Source: a virus. Taken from it: a stretch of DNA of 47,744 nt. Position 1 is the stretch's first letter; the number at the start of each line of letters is the position of its first letter. This document shows, piece by piece, positions 7,761 through 14,848 of the stretch. The position numbers were made by a program, and so were the translations under genes. The notes beneath the pieces are model-generated. The model worked only from the letters and a program-made list of their open reading frames with translations. It did no database searches and was not told the DNA's origin. The stretch lies in IMG/VR virus record IMGVR_UViG_3300024959_000040, positions 1 to 47,744 of that record; one strand, written 5' to 3'.

Positions 7761-9155
7761 ATGCGCAAAACCCTTTCCCTGCTGCCCAGCGCCGCCTTGG
7801 CCCGGCTGACCACCATGTGGCGCGATGTGTATCCGTCGACCACGCCGCTCAAGCAAGAAACCGGTGTGCGCGTGGCAGGCGACGAAGCCATCAAGCGCCT
7901 GTACGCCAACATGTGGCTGGACACCGAGCGCCGCGCCATGGTGCAGACCGTGCGCGACATGGACCGGCGCGACGGCCGCGTGAAGCAAATCCACAACCGC
8001 CTGGCACGCGACTGCATTCGTGGCGGCCTGGTGCTGCAGGTGAACGAGAAGGCCAGCAGCGAGGTGCTCAAGCGCGAATGGCGCGCCCTGCAGGGGCGCC
8101 TGCAGCTTGAGATGGGCGAGAAGCTCAAAAGCGACGCGCGCGGCTTTGTGATGGAGGGCAACCTGCCGCTGCAGCTCGTGCTGAACGACACGCAAGACGT
8201 GGTGGCCGCCATCCGCATGCCGAGCGAAACCCTGGTACCCATCACCGACATCGGCGGGCGCTTCAAGAACCCGGCGGCGGCCTGGGAGCAGCGCGACGTG
8301 ATGACTGGCACCACGCTGGCCAGCTGGGCCGCCTGGCAGATGAGCGTGGCGCGACTGGACCCCGACAACTTTGACGACCTGGGCAGCATGGGCCGGCCAT
8401 TCCTCGATTCGTGTGCCCACGTCTGGCAGAAGCTGGTGATGACCGAAGAGGATTTGGTGCTGCGCCGGCGCATGCGTGCCCCGCTGCGCATGGCCCACGT
8501 GCTGGAGGGCGCCGACGACATTGCGCTCGGCGCCTACCGCAAGACGGTGGAAGGCGAGCGCGGCGAAATCACCACCGACTACTACCTCAACCGCAAAGGC
8601 GGCGTCACGGCCGTGCAGGGCGACGCCACCCTGGGCGACATTGCCGACGTGGTGCACCTGCTCGACACCTTCTATGCCGGCAGCCCAGCGCCCAAGGGCC
8701 TGTTTGGCTACACCGAAGGCATGGCGCGCGACATTCTTGAAGACTTGAAGCGCAGCTATTACGACGAGGTGGACAGCCTGCAAGACGCCATGGCCGCCAG
8801 CTACACGGTGGCCTTCCGCATCCACCTGCTGTTCAAAGGCCTTGACCCCGACGTGGGCGAATTCACCCTGCGCTTTGCCCAGCGCCGCACCGAGACGCCG
8901 AACCAGGTGGCCGACCTGGCCCTGAAGTACATGGCCCTGGGCCTGCCCGACGACATGGTGTACGCCGACATGGGGCTGGACCCGGACTACGTGCGCCAAA
9001 AGCGCATCGAGCAGGCCGCGCGCAACGACCCGTACCCACCAGCCGCGCAGGGCGCCGGCGGGCGTGTGAGCGTGACGCCGGGGAATGCGCCCAAGGGCGA
9101 GAGCGCGACGGCTATTGGCGTTGCGGGTAGCAATGGCGGCAAAGGCCGCTCTTAA
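7761..9155 (+). CDS. Phage portal protein
   Basis: This 464-residue protein between terminase and the head genes has portal features: an N-terminal region with DMDRRDGRVKQIHNRLARDCIRGGLVLQV, and a central wing/stem region ending in FTLRFAQRRTETPNQVADLALKYMALGLPDDMVYADMGLD, as portals often do near the C terminus. Twelve copies form the ring at the capsid vertex through which DNA passes. The start has AAGGAA about 7 bases upstream. I call it on pattern and position; the subfamily is not resolved. Confidence 0.8.
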   Translation: MRKTLSLLPSAALARLTTMWRDVYPSTTPLKQETGVRVAGDEAIKRLYANMWLDTERRAMVQTVRDMDRRDGRVKQIHNRLARDCIRGGLVLQVNEKASSEVLKREWRALQGRLQLEMGEKLKSDARGFVMEGNLPLQLVLNDTQDVVAAIRMPSETLVPITDIGGRFKNPAAAWEQRDVMTGTTLASWAAWQMSVARLDPDNFDDLGSMGRPFLDSCAHVWQKLVMTEEDLVLRRRMRAPLRMAHVLEGADDIALGAYRKTVEGERGEITTDYYLNRKGGVTAVQGDATLGDIADVVHLLDTFYAGSPAPKGLFGYTEGMARDILEDLKRSYYDEVDSLQDAMAASYTVAFRIHLLFKGLDPDVGEFTLRFAQRRTETPNQVADLALKYMALGLPDDMVYADMGLDPDYVRQKRIEQAARNDPYPPAAQGAGGRVSVTPGNAPKGESATAIGVAGSNGGKGRS

Positions 9156-9172
9156 ATCAGGAGCAAAACAGC

Positions 9173-9679
9173 ATGACAACGAAATACATCGGCGTAAAAC
9201 TCATCAACGCCACCCCGATGGACCGGGCGCAATACAACATCTATCGCGGATGGCAATTGCCTGCTGATGAAGACGGCAGCGACCCCGGTTTTCTGGTTGA
9301 GTACCTGGACGGCGGCAAGGCCAACATGCCAGACCGAGCGGGCTATGTGAGCTGGTCACCGGCTGACGTGTTCCAGCGGGCCTATCGGCAGTGCTCCGGG
9401 CTGACCTTTGGTCTGGCCATTGAAGCGCTCAAGGCGGGCCAGCGCGTGGCTCGCGCGGGCTGGAATGGAAAGGGCATGTGGCTCTGCCTGACCTTGAGCA
9501 TTCACGATATTCCGCGTCAGGGAACGTCCTGCCCGGTTTACCGGCTGACCCTCGACGACGAGGGTGCGGGCGCGACAGCGTTGCCATGGATTGGCATGAA
9601 GACCGCCGATAACAAGTTTGTCCCGTGGCTCGCCAGCCAGACGGACATGCTGGCCGAAGACTGGGTGACTTTGGAGTGA
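9173..9679 (+). CDS. DUF2829 protein, Tad2-like (putative anti-Thoeris)
   Basis: Residues about 75-168 (FGLAIEALKAGQRVARAGWNGKG, then LPWIGMKTADNKFVPWLASQTDMLAEDWV) match the DUF2829 domain. Members of this family (Thoeris anti-defence 2, Tad2) bind and sequester the cyclic signal made by the bacterial Thoeris immune system. An N-terminal module of about 70 residues (KYIGVKLINATPMDRAQYN, YLDGGKANMPDRAGYVSWSP) is commonly fused to this domain in phage proteins and contributes no known activity. GGAG precedes the ATG. It lies between portal and MuF genes, an accessory slot. Domain identity is fairly sure; activity here is inferred. Confidence 0.75.
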   Translation: MTTKYIGVKLINATPMDRAQYNIYRGWQLPADEDGSDPGFLVEYLDGGKANMPDRAGYVSWSPADVFQRAYRQCSGLTFGLAIEALKAGQRVARAGWNGKGMWLCLTLSIHDIPRQGTSCPVYRLTLDDEGAGATALPWIGMKTADNKFVPWLASQTDMLAEDWVTLE

Positions 9680-9683
9680 TGCC

Positions 9684-10127
9684 ATGAAAGTCGAAATCGA
9701 CAAAGTTCTTGATGCGCGCGACCCGGCGACACGCTTGCGTGACATTCGCGCAATGGCGGGCCGGGCCATGTTGGACGGTCCCCACGACTACAAGACAGAA
9801 GAACTTGAAGGCCCGTTGTTGGATCTGGCGGTATCGAAGGCCATCGGCCTACAAGCCGTGATCAACAAGGTTGACAACGCTGTCGCGCCCTTCTTCGAGT
9901 GCTGCGTGTTGAATGCTTGTGGGCGGTTGCAATACCAGTACCTGCCATCCCGTTTCTGGGCTCAGGGGGGCCCTTTGGTGGAGGAGTACTGCATCAGCCT
10001 CACGCATCGTGGAGCCGACAAATGGGCGGCAGATGCACCTGGCGTCTTTGTGGAAGCCCCTTCGCCATTGCTGGCCGCTATGCGTGCGCTGGTGGCCAGT
10101 CGGCTGGGCGACGTTGTGCGCATGTAG
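9684..10127 (+). CDS. NinX-like (DUF2591) phage protein
   Basis: This 147-residue protein has the DUF2591 pattern: an N-terminal LLDLAVSKAIGLQAV, a middle YLPSRFWAQGGPLVEEYCISL, and a C-terminal SPLLAAMRALVASRLGD. Such proteins are common in temperate phages (NinX) and their function is unknown. The gene starts 5 bases after the Tad2-like gene and may be co-translated with it. It ends 2 bases before the MuF gene start. Confidence 0.7.
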   Translation: MKVEIDKVLDARDPATRLRDIRAMAGRAMLDGPHDYKTEELEGPLLDLAVSKAIGLQAVINKVDNAVAPFFECCVLNACGRLQYQYLPSRFWAQGGPLVEEYCISLTHRGADKWAADAPGVFVEAPSPLLAAMRALVASRLGDVVRM

Positions 10128-10129
10128 CC

Positions 10130-11272
10130 ATGAACCAAGCCGCTGCCATTCGCCGCGCCAGCCGCCAGGCGCGCAACGCCATGCAGGAACTTGACCGCCG
10201 GGGCGTCGAGGACTTGCTGGTGCTCTATGGCCGGGCGGCCGAAGAGGTGCGGGCGCGCATTGCGGCGGCGGTGGATGCGCAGCAAGAGGTGCCGCAGCAC
10301 CGCCTGCGTGAGCTGCTCGCGCAGATCGAGGCGGTGGTGGATGGCCTGAGCGCGGCGCGCGATGCGCTGGTGGCGCAAGCCATCGACCGCGCCGCCGAGC
10401 TGGGCGTGCGGCCCTACACCGTGCAGGGCCTGGGGGCCGTTGGTGCACTCGATGGCGCAGGCAGCGCAAGTGCCGCAGGTGCCACCGGCAGCGCGCAGGC
10501 CGTGCTCGACAGCAGCGCCGCCATGCGCGTGCACCAGGCGGCGGTGCAGTTTGTGCGCGAGTTCACTCTGGCCGATGGCCTGACCCTTTCGGACCGCCTG
10601 TGGCGCGTGGACCTGGGCGCCAAGCAGGCGCTCACCCGCGCCATAGGCCAGGCCGTGGTGATGGGGCAGAGCGCAGCCCGGGCGGCGCAAGACTTCATCC
10701 TGGCCGGCGACAAGGTGCCGGGCGACGTGATGGCCCGCGTGGTGGCAGGCCGCGCGGGGGCGTTGGCGCAAGCCGCCGGCACGCTGACCGACCGCGACAA
10801 CGGCGTGTTCCACCAGGTCGAGCGGGTGTTTCGCACCGAAATCAACCGGGCACATGGCGAGGCGTACATGGCGGCGGGCGAGGGCACGCCGGGCTTTGCC
10901 GGGTGGCGCTTTTTGCTGAGCCCCGCGCACCCTAAGCCAGACGTGTGCGACCTGCTGGCATCGCAGAACCTGCACGGCCTGGGCGCTGGCGTGTACCCCG
11001 ACCGCGCAAGCTGCCCCTGGCCAGCGCACCCGAACACGCTGAGCTTCGTGGTGATGGCGTTCCAGGAGGAGGTGACCGACGCCGAGCGCGCCGGCAAGGA
11101 AACCGCCCTGCAGGCCCTGCAACGCCTGGCGCCCGAGGTGCGCGATGGCGTGCTGGGCAAGACCAAGGCCACCTACTTCGACCAGGGCCTGCTGCGCACG
11201 GGGATGATCCGCGCGCCGCTGCGGGCGGTTTCAAGCCGTTTGGCACGCCAGCGCTTGACTGGTAAGGGGTAG
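10130..11272 (+). CDS. MuF/SPP1-gp7-type head morphogenesis protein
   Basis: This 380-residue minor head protein has a helical N-terminal half and the MuF-like C-terminal domain: VFRTEINRAHGEAYMAAGE, WRFLLSPAHPKPDVCDLLASQ, CPWPAHPNTLSFV. MuF-type proteins sit inside or at the base of the capsid and assist portal/head assembly. The open frame reaches 9899, but the ATG at 10130 (MNQAAAIRRASRQ) follows the NinX stop directly and is the sensible start. Two cysteines and conserved H/P residues in the C-terminal region are retained. Confidence 0.8.
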   Translation: MNQAAAIRRASRQARNAMQELDRRGVEDLLVLYGRAAEEVRARIAAAVDAQQEVPQHRLRELLAQIEAVVDGLSAARDALVAQAIDRAAELGVRPYTVQGLGAVGALDGAGSASAAGATGSAQAVLDSSAAMRVHQAAVQFVREFTLADGLTLSDRLWRVDLGAKQALTRAIGQAVVMGQSAARAAQDFILAGDKVPGDVMARVVAGRAGALAQAAGTLTDRDNGVFHQVERVFRTEINRAHGEAYMAAGEGTPGFAGWRFLLSPAHPKPDVCDLLASQNLHGLGAGVYPDRASCPWPAHPNTLSFVVMAFQEEVTDAERAGKETALQALQRLAPEVRDGVLGKTKATYFDQGLLRTGMIRAPLRAVSSRLARQRLTGKG

Positions 11273-11277
11273 CAGCT

Positions 11278-11619
11278 ATGAATTTTGATGACCTCTTGCA
11301 GCAGTACAAGGACAACCCGCGCCGGGAGAGCACGGCGCTGCTGCTGGAAGATGCGCGCCTGCTGCGCTACTGCGTGGTGTTCAAACAGGTCAAACCCCGA
11401 CGCCTGTATGACTACCCCATCGAGCGCACCTGGGAGGCGCTGTGGGACTGCGTGCAGGTGGATACCGAGCGCCTGGCCATCCTGGCCGACGATGTTCCCG
11501 CCGTGGCGCTGCGCAACCTGGAACGCATCAAGGGGCTGCGGCTGGTGTACCCGGATGGGACGGTGCAACCCATGGTGGACAAAGTCATTGTGAAAAAAAT
11601 CACGGATGCGCTTTCATAG
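11278..11619 (+). CDS. Hypothetical phage protein
   Basis: This 113-residue, soluble-looking protein (MNFDDLLQQYKDNPRRES...) starts 5 bases after the MuF stop and is probably cotranscribed with it. No known domain is recognised. It is the last gene before the accessory block that interrupts the head module. Charge and hydrophobic patterns suggest a compact folded protein. Confidence 0.65.
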   Translation: MNFDDLLQQYKDNPRRESTALLLEDARLLRYCVVFKQVKPRRLYDYPIERTWEALWDCVQVDTERLAILADDVPAVALRNLERIKGLRLVYPDGTVQPMVDKVIVKKITDALS

Positions 11620-11683
11620 CCGCTGGCTGTGGGCGCCCTTGTGTAAAACGCCGTCCGTTGACGGGGAAAGGAGGTGAAAAATT

Positions 11684-11827
11684 ATGGCAACACGTTTGCG
11701 TCGTGGCCGCGCTGAAGGGCGCCCCACTCGAAACCAGTTCAACCGTGCGAGCAAGGCTACCAAGTCGAGCTACGCTCAGTTGACCCGCGCCGCCGGCTTG
11801 TCCGGTGGTCGTTCTTCGGGTTCGTGA
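11684..11827 (+). CDS. Very basic 47-residue protein with strong RBS
   Basis: The ORF encodes MATRLRRGRAEGRPTRNQFN and 27 further residues, ending GLSGGRSSGS. Nine Arg and two Lys against a single Glu give a strongly positive charge. AAGGAGGTG, close to a full anti-ribosomal match, lies 7 bases upstream of the ATG, preceded by a CCGTC-CGTT-GACGG hairpin. A terminator follows 7 bases after the stop. The translation signal is stronger than any neighbour's, so high expression is inferred. Nucleic-acid binding is plausible, but no family is recognised. Confidence 0.6.
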   Translation: MATRLRRGRAEGRPTRNQFNRASKATKSSYAQLTRAAGLSGGRSSGS

Positions 11828-11834
11828 TAACCCT

Positions 11835-11866
11835 AATACCCGGCCTTATCAGTCGGGTATTTTTTG
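11835..11866 (+). terminator. Rho-independent terminator
   Basis: AATACCCG (11835-11842) pairs with CGGGTATT (11854-11861), followed by TTTTTG on the transcript side. It closes the head-gene transcript and the small basic gene, and separates them from the promoter at 11871. Confidence 0.75.
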
Positions 11867-11870
11867 GGTA

Positions 11871-11899
11871 TTGTTGATATTAGAAAATGATGCTACTAT
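11871..11899 (+). promoter_or_regulatory. Putative sigma-70 promoter with extended -10
   Basis: TTGTTG (11871-11876) and TACTAT (11894-11899) are 17 bases apart, with TG at 11891-11892 giving an extended -10. The local DNA is AT-rich in an otherwise GC-rich region. Transcription would start near 11906, directly before the first structured leader, and would serve the accessory block. Confidence 0.5.
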
Positions 11900-11923
11900 A
11901 GGGCATCGATTGAATAAATCGGT

Positions 11924-11958
11924 CCCCGCACCTCGGGGGTTTGCAGAGGTTTTTGGAG
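11924..11958 (+). promoter_or_regulatory. Structured 5' leader, copy 1 (pseudoknot-capable)
   Basis: CCCC (11924-11927) can pair with GGGG (11935-11938), and ACCTC (11930-11934) with GAGGT (11946-11950). The order is that of an H-type pseudoknot. GGAG (11955-11958) follows after TTTT, with the ATG 7 bases further on. The layout matches two further leaders at 12531 and 14497. Confidence 0.6.
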
Positions 11959-11965
11959 AATCAAT

Positions 11966-12478
11966 ATGCGTAAAAGCATTATCCGCACCATTGAAGCCGT
12001 GCGCCCCTTTATTCCCCGTATGCAGTTGATGACCATGGCCGATGGCCTGCGCTCAGAAGAGCGTGGTTTTTTCCGGGAGAAGTTCCGGGAGCTGGAATCC
12101 ACCATTGCCGCCATGCCGGTGACTTATGAGCAGTCGGAACTGGGCGAAGCCGCCCTGGTGTACTTGCATTACTTCGCGGGTGGGGCCGATTGGTGGATCA
12201 CTGAGAAGGATGTGGAGGGCGGCACACAGCAAGCCTTCGGCCTGGTCGACTTGGGCCATGGGCCTGAGCTGGGTTACATCAGCATTGCCGAGCTGGTGAA
12301 CCTGCGCAGCTTGAATATCGATCTGCACTGGAAGCCCTGCACCCTGGCCGCATTGAAAGAGGGCAAATATGGGGCCCGGCCTGAGCCTAAGCCTGAGCCG
12401 GCCCGGTTCAGCATGGAAATGATCGTGAGCCCTGCCGAGTGCCTGGCCAATGCCCCGGCCAATGGGGTGTATCACTGA
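11966..12478 (+). CDS. DUF2958-like protein
   Basis: This 170-residue protein has a central region resembling DUF2958: ALVYLHYFAGGADWWITEKD, QQAFGLVDLGHGPELGYISI, LNIDLHWKPCTLAALKEG. The family occurs on plasmids and mobile elements and has no established function. A Pro/Glu linker (PEPKPEPA) separates a short tail. The start is fixed by GGAG 7 bases upstream within the structured leader. It is the first gene after the promoter at 11871. Confidence 0.55.
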   Translation: MRKSIIRTIEAVRPFIPRMQLMTMADGLRSEERGFFREKFRELESTIAAMPVTYEQSELGEAALVYLHYFAGGADWWITEKDVEGGTQQAFGLVDLGHGPELGYISIAELVNLRSLNIDLHWKPCTLAALKEGKYGARPEPKPEPARFSMEMIVSPAECLANAPANGVYH

Positions 12479-12488
12479 CAGATTCAGT

Positions 12489-12512
12489 CACTGCCTGGCG
12501 TGCCGGGCAGTG
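12489..12512 (+). other. Intergenic hairpin
   Basis: CACTGCC (12489-12495) pairs with GGCAGTG (12506-12512); the loop can itself pair GGC with GCC. There is no T-run, so termination is uncertain. It lies between the DUF2958-like gene and the second structured leader and could be an mRNA processing or stability element. Confidence 0.4.
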
Positions 12513-12530
12513 GCGGGAGTTGTCCCGAAA

Positions 12531-12563
12531 CCCGCGCCTCGGGGTAGCTGAGGTCTTTTGGAG
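12531..12563 (+). promoter_or_regulatory. Structured 5' leader, copy 2 (pseudoknot-capable)
   Basis: CCC (12531-12533) can pair with GGG in 12541-12544, and GCCTC (12536-12540) with GAGGT (12550-12554). GGAG at 12560-12563 follows after CTTTT, and the sliding-clamp ATG is 7 bases on. Spacing and order match copy 1. Confidence 0.6.
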
Positions 12564-12570
12564 AAGTGCA

Positions 12571-13878
12571 ATGCTGAAGATCAATGACGTGCTGAAACTG
12601 GCCCGCGCAAAAAGCCCCCTGGCTGCCCTGCGCTCCGTGGTGTTCGATGGCCAGAGTGCCATTTGCGCAAGCGAGCTGGACTGGATGGTGGGCGTGCCCT
12701 GCCCACAGCCGCACCTGGCCGGCCCGGTGGTGGTGCCCGTGGAAGCTGTTTTGTCGCACCTGGCCAAAAGCCGCCACCTGGTGGTGATGCCCGATCATTT
12801 GAGCAATGGGCAGGGCCTGGTAACCCCGTTCGGCAAGGATGGCGGCGTGGATTACGACAGCGTGCTGGCCATGCTGCCGCGCCCGCCCGCCGGCCCGGTG
12901 GTGTCGTTTGACCTGGAGCTCAACGCCCTGGACCGTGTGCTGGTGGCTTCTGGCGTGCAGGACATTCGCTACTACCTCAACGGCGTGCTGTTTGACCTGA
13001 CGGATGGCGTGCTGGTGGGCACCGATGGCCACCGCCTGCACCTGTACCGCAACCGGGTTCCCCAGGTGTTCGGCCGCGAGCTTGTGGACGGCGTGGCGAC
13101 CCGCGCCCCGGTGCAGTTGATCCTGCCCCGTGACCCGCTGTACTGGGTGCTTGGCAGCCAGGGCGAGAGCGTGAAGGTCAGCATCTGGAATGCCCAGGCG
13201 GACACCAGAAACGACGAAGCCCCTGCACAGATCCTGCTGCAGGGGCAAGACTGCTTTGTGTGGATTCGCAAGCCCATCGAAGGCCAGTACCCCGACTGGG
13301 CGCGCGTGGTGCCCGCCGTGGTCAGCCGGCCGGTGTGGGCCCGCCTGAACCCGATTGCCCTGGCCGATGGCGCCGACGCCATGGGCAAGGCCATCACCCT
13401 GGCCAACCCGAAAGAGTTCCCGTCCGTGCGGATTGACTTCGGGGGTGGGCAGATTCGGGGCCATCGCCCGGAGGATGTTTTGCCCTTGGGTGTGCAGGTG
13501 CACAGCGACGATGCCAGCGTAGCGCCCGAAAGCCTGAGCGATGGGCTGCAGCTTTGCGTGAATGCCCGCTATTTGCAGGATGCCGCCGATTGTGTGACCC
13601 GCAATGCCCAGTGGCGCCCGGACTATTTGAACCCGACCATGGGCGCCTTGCTGGTGGTCGATGGGGACTTTTCGGGGGTGGTGATGCCGTACCGTGACCT
13701 GGCAAAGCCTGCCGACAATCCCGCAGAGCCTGCCGAGCAGGAAGCCCCGGAAGAGGCCGAACCCTGCCCCGCTGCCGTGGCTGCCCTGGCCGATCAGTTG
13801 ATGGGCAAGGCCCGCCAATCGGCCCAGCAAGCCCCGGCAAAGGCCCGTAGCAAGCCCCGCCGCCTGGTGGCAGCCTGA
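12571..13878 (+). CDS. DnaN-like DNA polymerase sliding clamp
   Basis: This 435-residue protein has the landmarks of bacterial beta clamps: VVVPVEAVLSHL (about 53-64, domain 1), VGTDGHRLHLY (149-159, compare ATDGHRLA), PIEGQYPDWARVVP (235-248, compare IEGRYPDYRRVLP), KEFPSVRIDF (281-290), NARYLQDAAD (331-340) and VMPYR (371-375, compare the terminal MPMRL). Clamps encircle DNA and tether polymerases and repair or late-transcription factors. An acidic, then basic tail (about 376-435) is extra. The start at 12571 is set by the leader GGAG. It lies among late genes with no phage DNA polymerase in view, so a regulatory or host-hijacking role is possible. Confidence 0.85.
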   Translation: MLKINDVLKLARAKSPLAALRSVVFDGQSAICASELDWMVGVPCPQPHLAGPVVVPVEAVLSHLAKSRHLVVMPDHLSNGQGLVTPFGKDGGVDYDSVLAMLPRPPAGPVVSFDLELNALDRVLVASGVQDIRYYLNGVLFDLTDGVLVGTDGHRLHLYRNRVPQVFGRELVDGVATRAPVQLILPRDPLYWVLGSQGESVKVSIWNAQADTRNDEAPAQILLQGQDCFVWIRKPIEGQYPDWARVVPAVVSRPVWARLNPIALADGADAMGKAITLANPKEFPSVRIDFGGGQIRGHRPEDVLPLGVQVHSDDASVAPESLSDGLQLCVNARYLQDAADCVTRNAQWRPDYLNPTMGALLVVDGDFSGVVMPYRDLAKPADNPAEPAEQEAPEEAEPCPAAVAALADQLMGKARQSAQQAPAKARSKPRRLVAA

Positions 13879-13884
13879 CCCCTT

Positions 13885-13902
13885 GCCCGGCCCCGGCCGG
13901 GC
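13885..13902 (+). terminator. Hairpin after the clamp gene, probable terminator
   Basis: GCCCGGC and GCCGGGC pair around CCCG, followed by TTCTC. The stem is strong but the T-run is weak. It lies 7 bases after the clamp stop codon. Confidence 0.5.
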
Positions 13903-13929
13903 TTCTCAACCCCAAAAAATGAGCCTATC

Positions 13930-14181
13930 ATGCCGCCCATGAATCCAAAAATGGACAAGTCCTTGCGGCTACTGGCTGCCCTGGACCGCCGCCCCCAGTC
14001 AAGCCATGAGCTGGCATCGAACCTGGCCACTAGTCGGCCCACTGTGATTCGCCTGGTCGAGGACTTGCGGGGCATGGGCTGCCAGATTGAGGCCGTGCGA
14101 GAGGGCCGGGCCGATTGGGCTTACCACTTGCGGGATTGGGGCTTATTCAACGCCGAGCGGGTGCTCCGGCATTTTGAGTGA
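13930..14181 (+). CDS. HTH (type 11-like) DNA-binding protein
   Basis: This 83-residue protein is nearly all winged-helix: DKSLRLLAALDRRPQSSHEL, then ATSRPTVIRLVEDLRGMGCQI, as in HTH_11/DeoR-type N-terminal domains, with a short wing (ADWAYHLRDWG). It is probably a small repressor or activator for the accessory block. ATGs at 13930, 13939 and 13951 are possible; none has a clear Shine-Dalgarno. A TATCAT box overlaps 13926-13931, so a leaderless message is possible. Confidence 0.6.
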   Translation: MPPMNPKMDKSLRLLAALDRRPQSSHELASNLATSRPTVIRLVEDLRGMGCQIEAVREGRADWAYHLRDWGLFNAERVLRHFE

Positions 14182-14192
14182 AGGAGTCTGTG

Positions 14193-14474
14193 ATGAAAAC
14201 TGCAAGCCATGAATTCGACACAGTGCACGGCAAGGTGACCGTGGATCTGGAAATTTTCGACATGGACGCCGTGGAAGCGGTGGACGTGTACGAGCAAGAC
14301 CGCAACTGGTTTGGCCTGGGCGGCTGGCGCATTGAGGGCATGGTGAACAGCACCCCGCGTGGCACCCGGTTCTACGGGCGCAGCAAGCTGGGAGCCGCTT
14401 ACTTCGGGAAGGGCACCGAGGACGCGGCGCGGGAGTTCCTGGCCGCCGCGCACCAGGATGGTTTTTTCGCCTAA
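14193..14474 (+). CDS. Hypothetical protein
   Basis: This 93-residue protein is unrecognised. The ATG at 14193 has AAGGAG 6 bases upstream and is preferred to a GTG at 14178. The N-terminal half is strand-rich and acidic (GKVTVDLEIFDMDAVEAVDV). The C-terminal part (FYGRSKLGAAYFGKGTEDAA) looks like a compact mixed fold. It sits between the HTH gene and the third structured leader. Confidence 0.55.
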   Translation: MKTASHEFDTVHGKVTVDLEIFDMDAVEAVDVYEQDRNWFGLGGWRIEGMVNSTPRGTRFYGRSKLGAAYFGKGTEDAAREFLAAAHQDGFFA

Positions 14475-14496
14475 GAGATGGGGCATGGTGCCCCGG

Positions 14497-14528
14497 CCCG
14501 CTCCGCTGGGTAGACGCGGACTTTGGAG
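14497..14528 (+). promoter_or_regulatory. Structured 5' leader, copy 3 (pseudoknot-capable)
   Basis: CCC (14497-14499) can pair with GGG (14508-14510), and TCCGC (14502-14506) with GCGGA (14516-14520). GGAG (14525-14528) follows after CTTT. The second stem has compensatory changes relative to copies 1 and 2, while the GC spacer and loop TAG are kept. Confidence 0.6.
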
Positions 14529-14534
14529 ATGGAA

Positions 14535-14846
14535 ATGAAAAAAGTGATCAATGGCAAGGTTTACAACACCGAAACAGCTACCCAGATTGCCAACTGGGAC
14601 AACGGGATTTATGGGAGCGACTTTCACGCCTGCGAAGAGACTCTATATGTCACCAGCAAGGGGGCCTACTTCGTTCATGGCGATGGCGGACCTGCAACCA
14701 GGTGGGCTCGTCCGGTAGGCAGCAATGGTCGTTGCGGCGGCAGTGGCATCGAGGTCTTGAGTCAAAGGGAAGCCTTGCAGTGGTGCGAGAACCACGCGGT
14801 TGATGCCGACGTGATCTCCGAGCACTTCTCCGTTGAGGAGGGCTGA
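14535..14846 (+). CDS. Hypothetical phage protein
   Basis: This 103-residue protein begins MKKVINGKVYNTETATQIA and has a central SKGAYFVHGDGGPATRWA motif and a C-terminal SQREALQWCENH helix. The pattern recurs in short phage and mobile-element proteins of unknown function. The start at 14535 is chosen because GGAG ends 6 bases before it; the ATG at 14529 touches the GGAG. It is translated from the third structured leader. Confidence 0.65.
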   Translation: MKKVINGKVYNTETATQIANWDNGIYGSDFHACEETLYVTSKGAYFVHGDGGPATRWARPVGSNGRCGGSGIEVLSQREALQWCENHAVDADVISEHFSVEEG

Positions 14847-14848
14847 TC

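Noticed and set aside
5859-9179. Minus-strand ORF of 1106 codons opposite terminase and portal genes
   Set aside because: Low-complexity His/Val/Ala/Gly sequence typical of the antisense of GC-rich coding DNA. It covers well-supported genes and has no domain or ribosome site.
13930-14846. Toxin-antitoxin reading of the HTH gene and its small neighbours
   Set aside because: No toxin fold can be seen in the neighbouring proteins; size and spacing alone are not enough.
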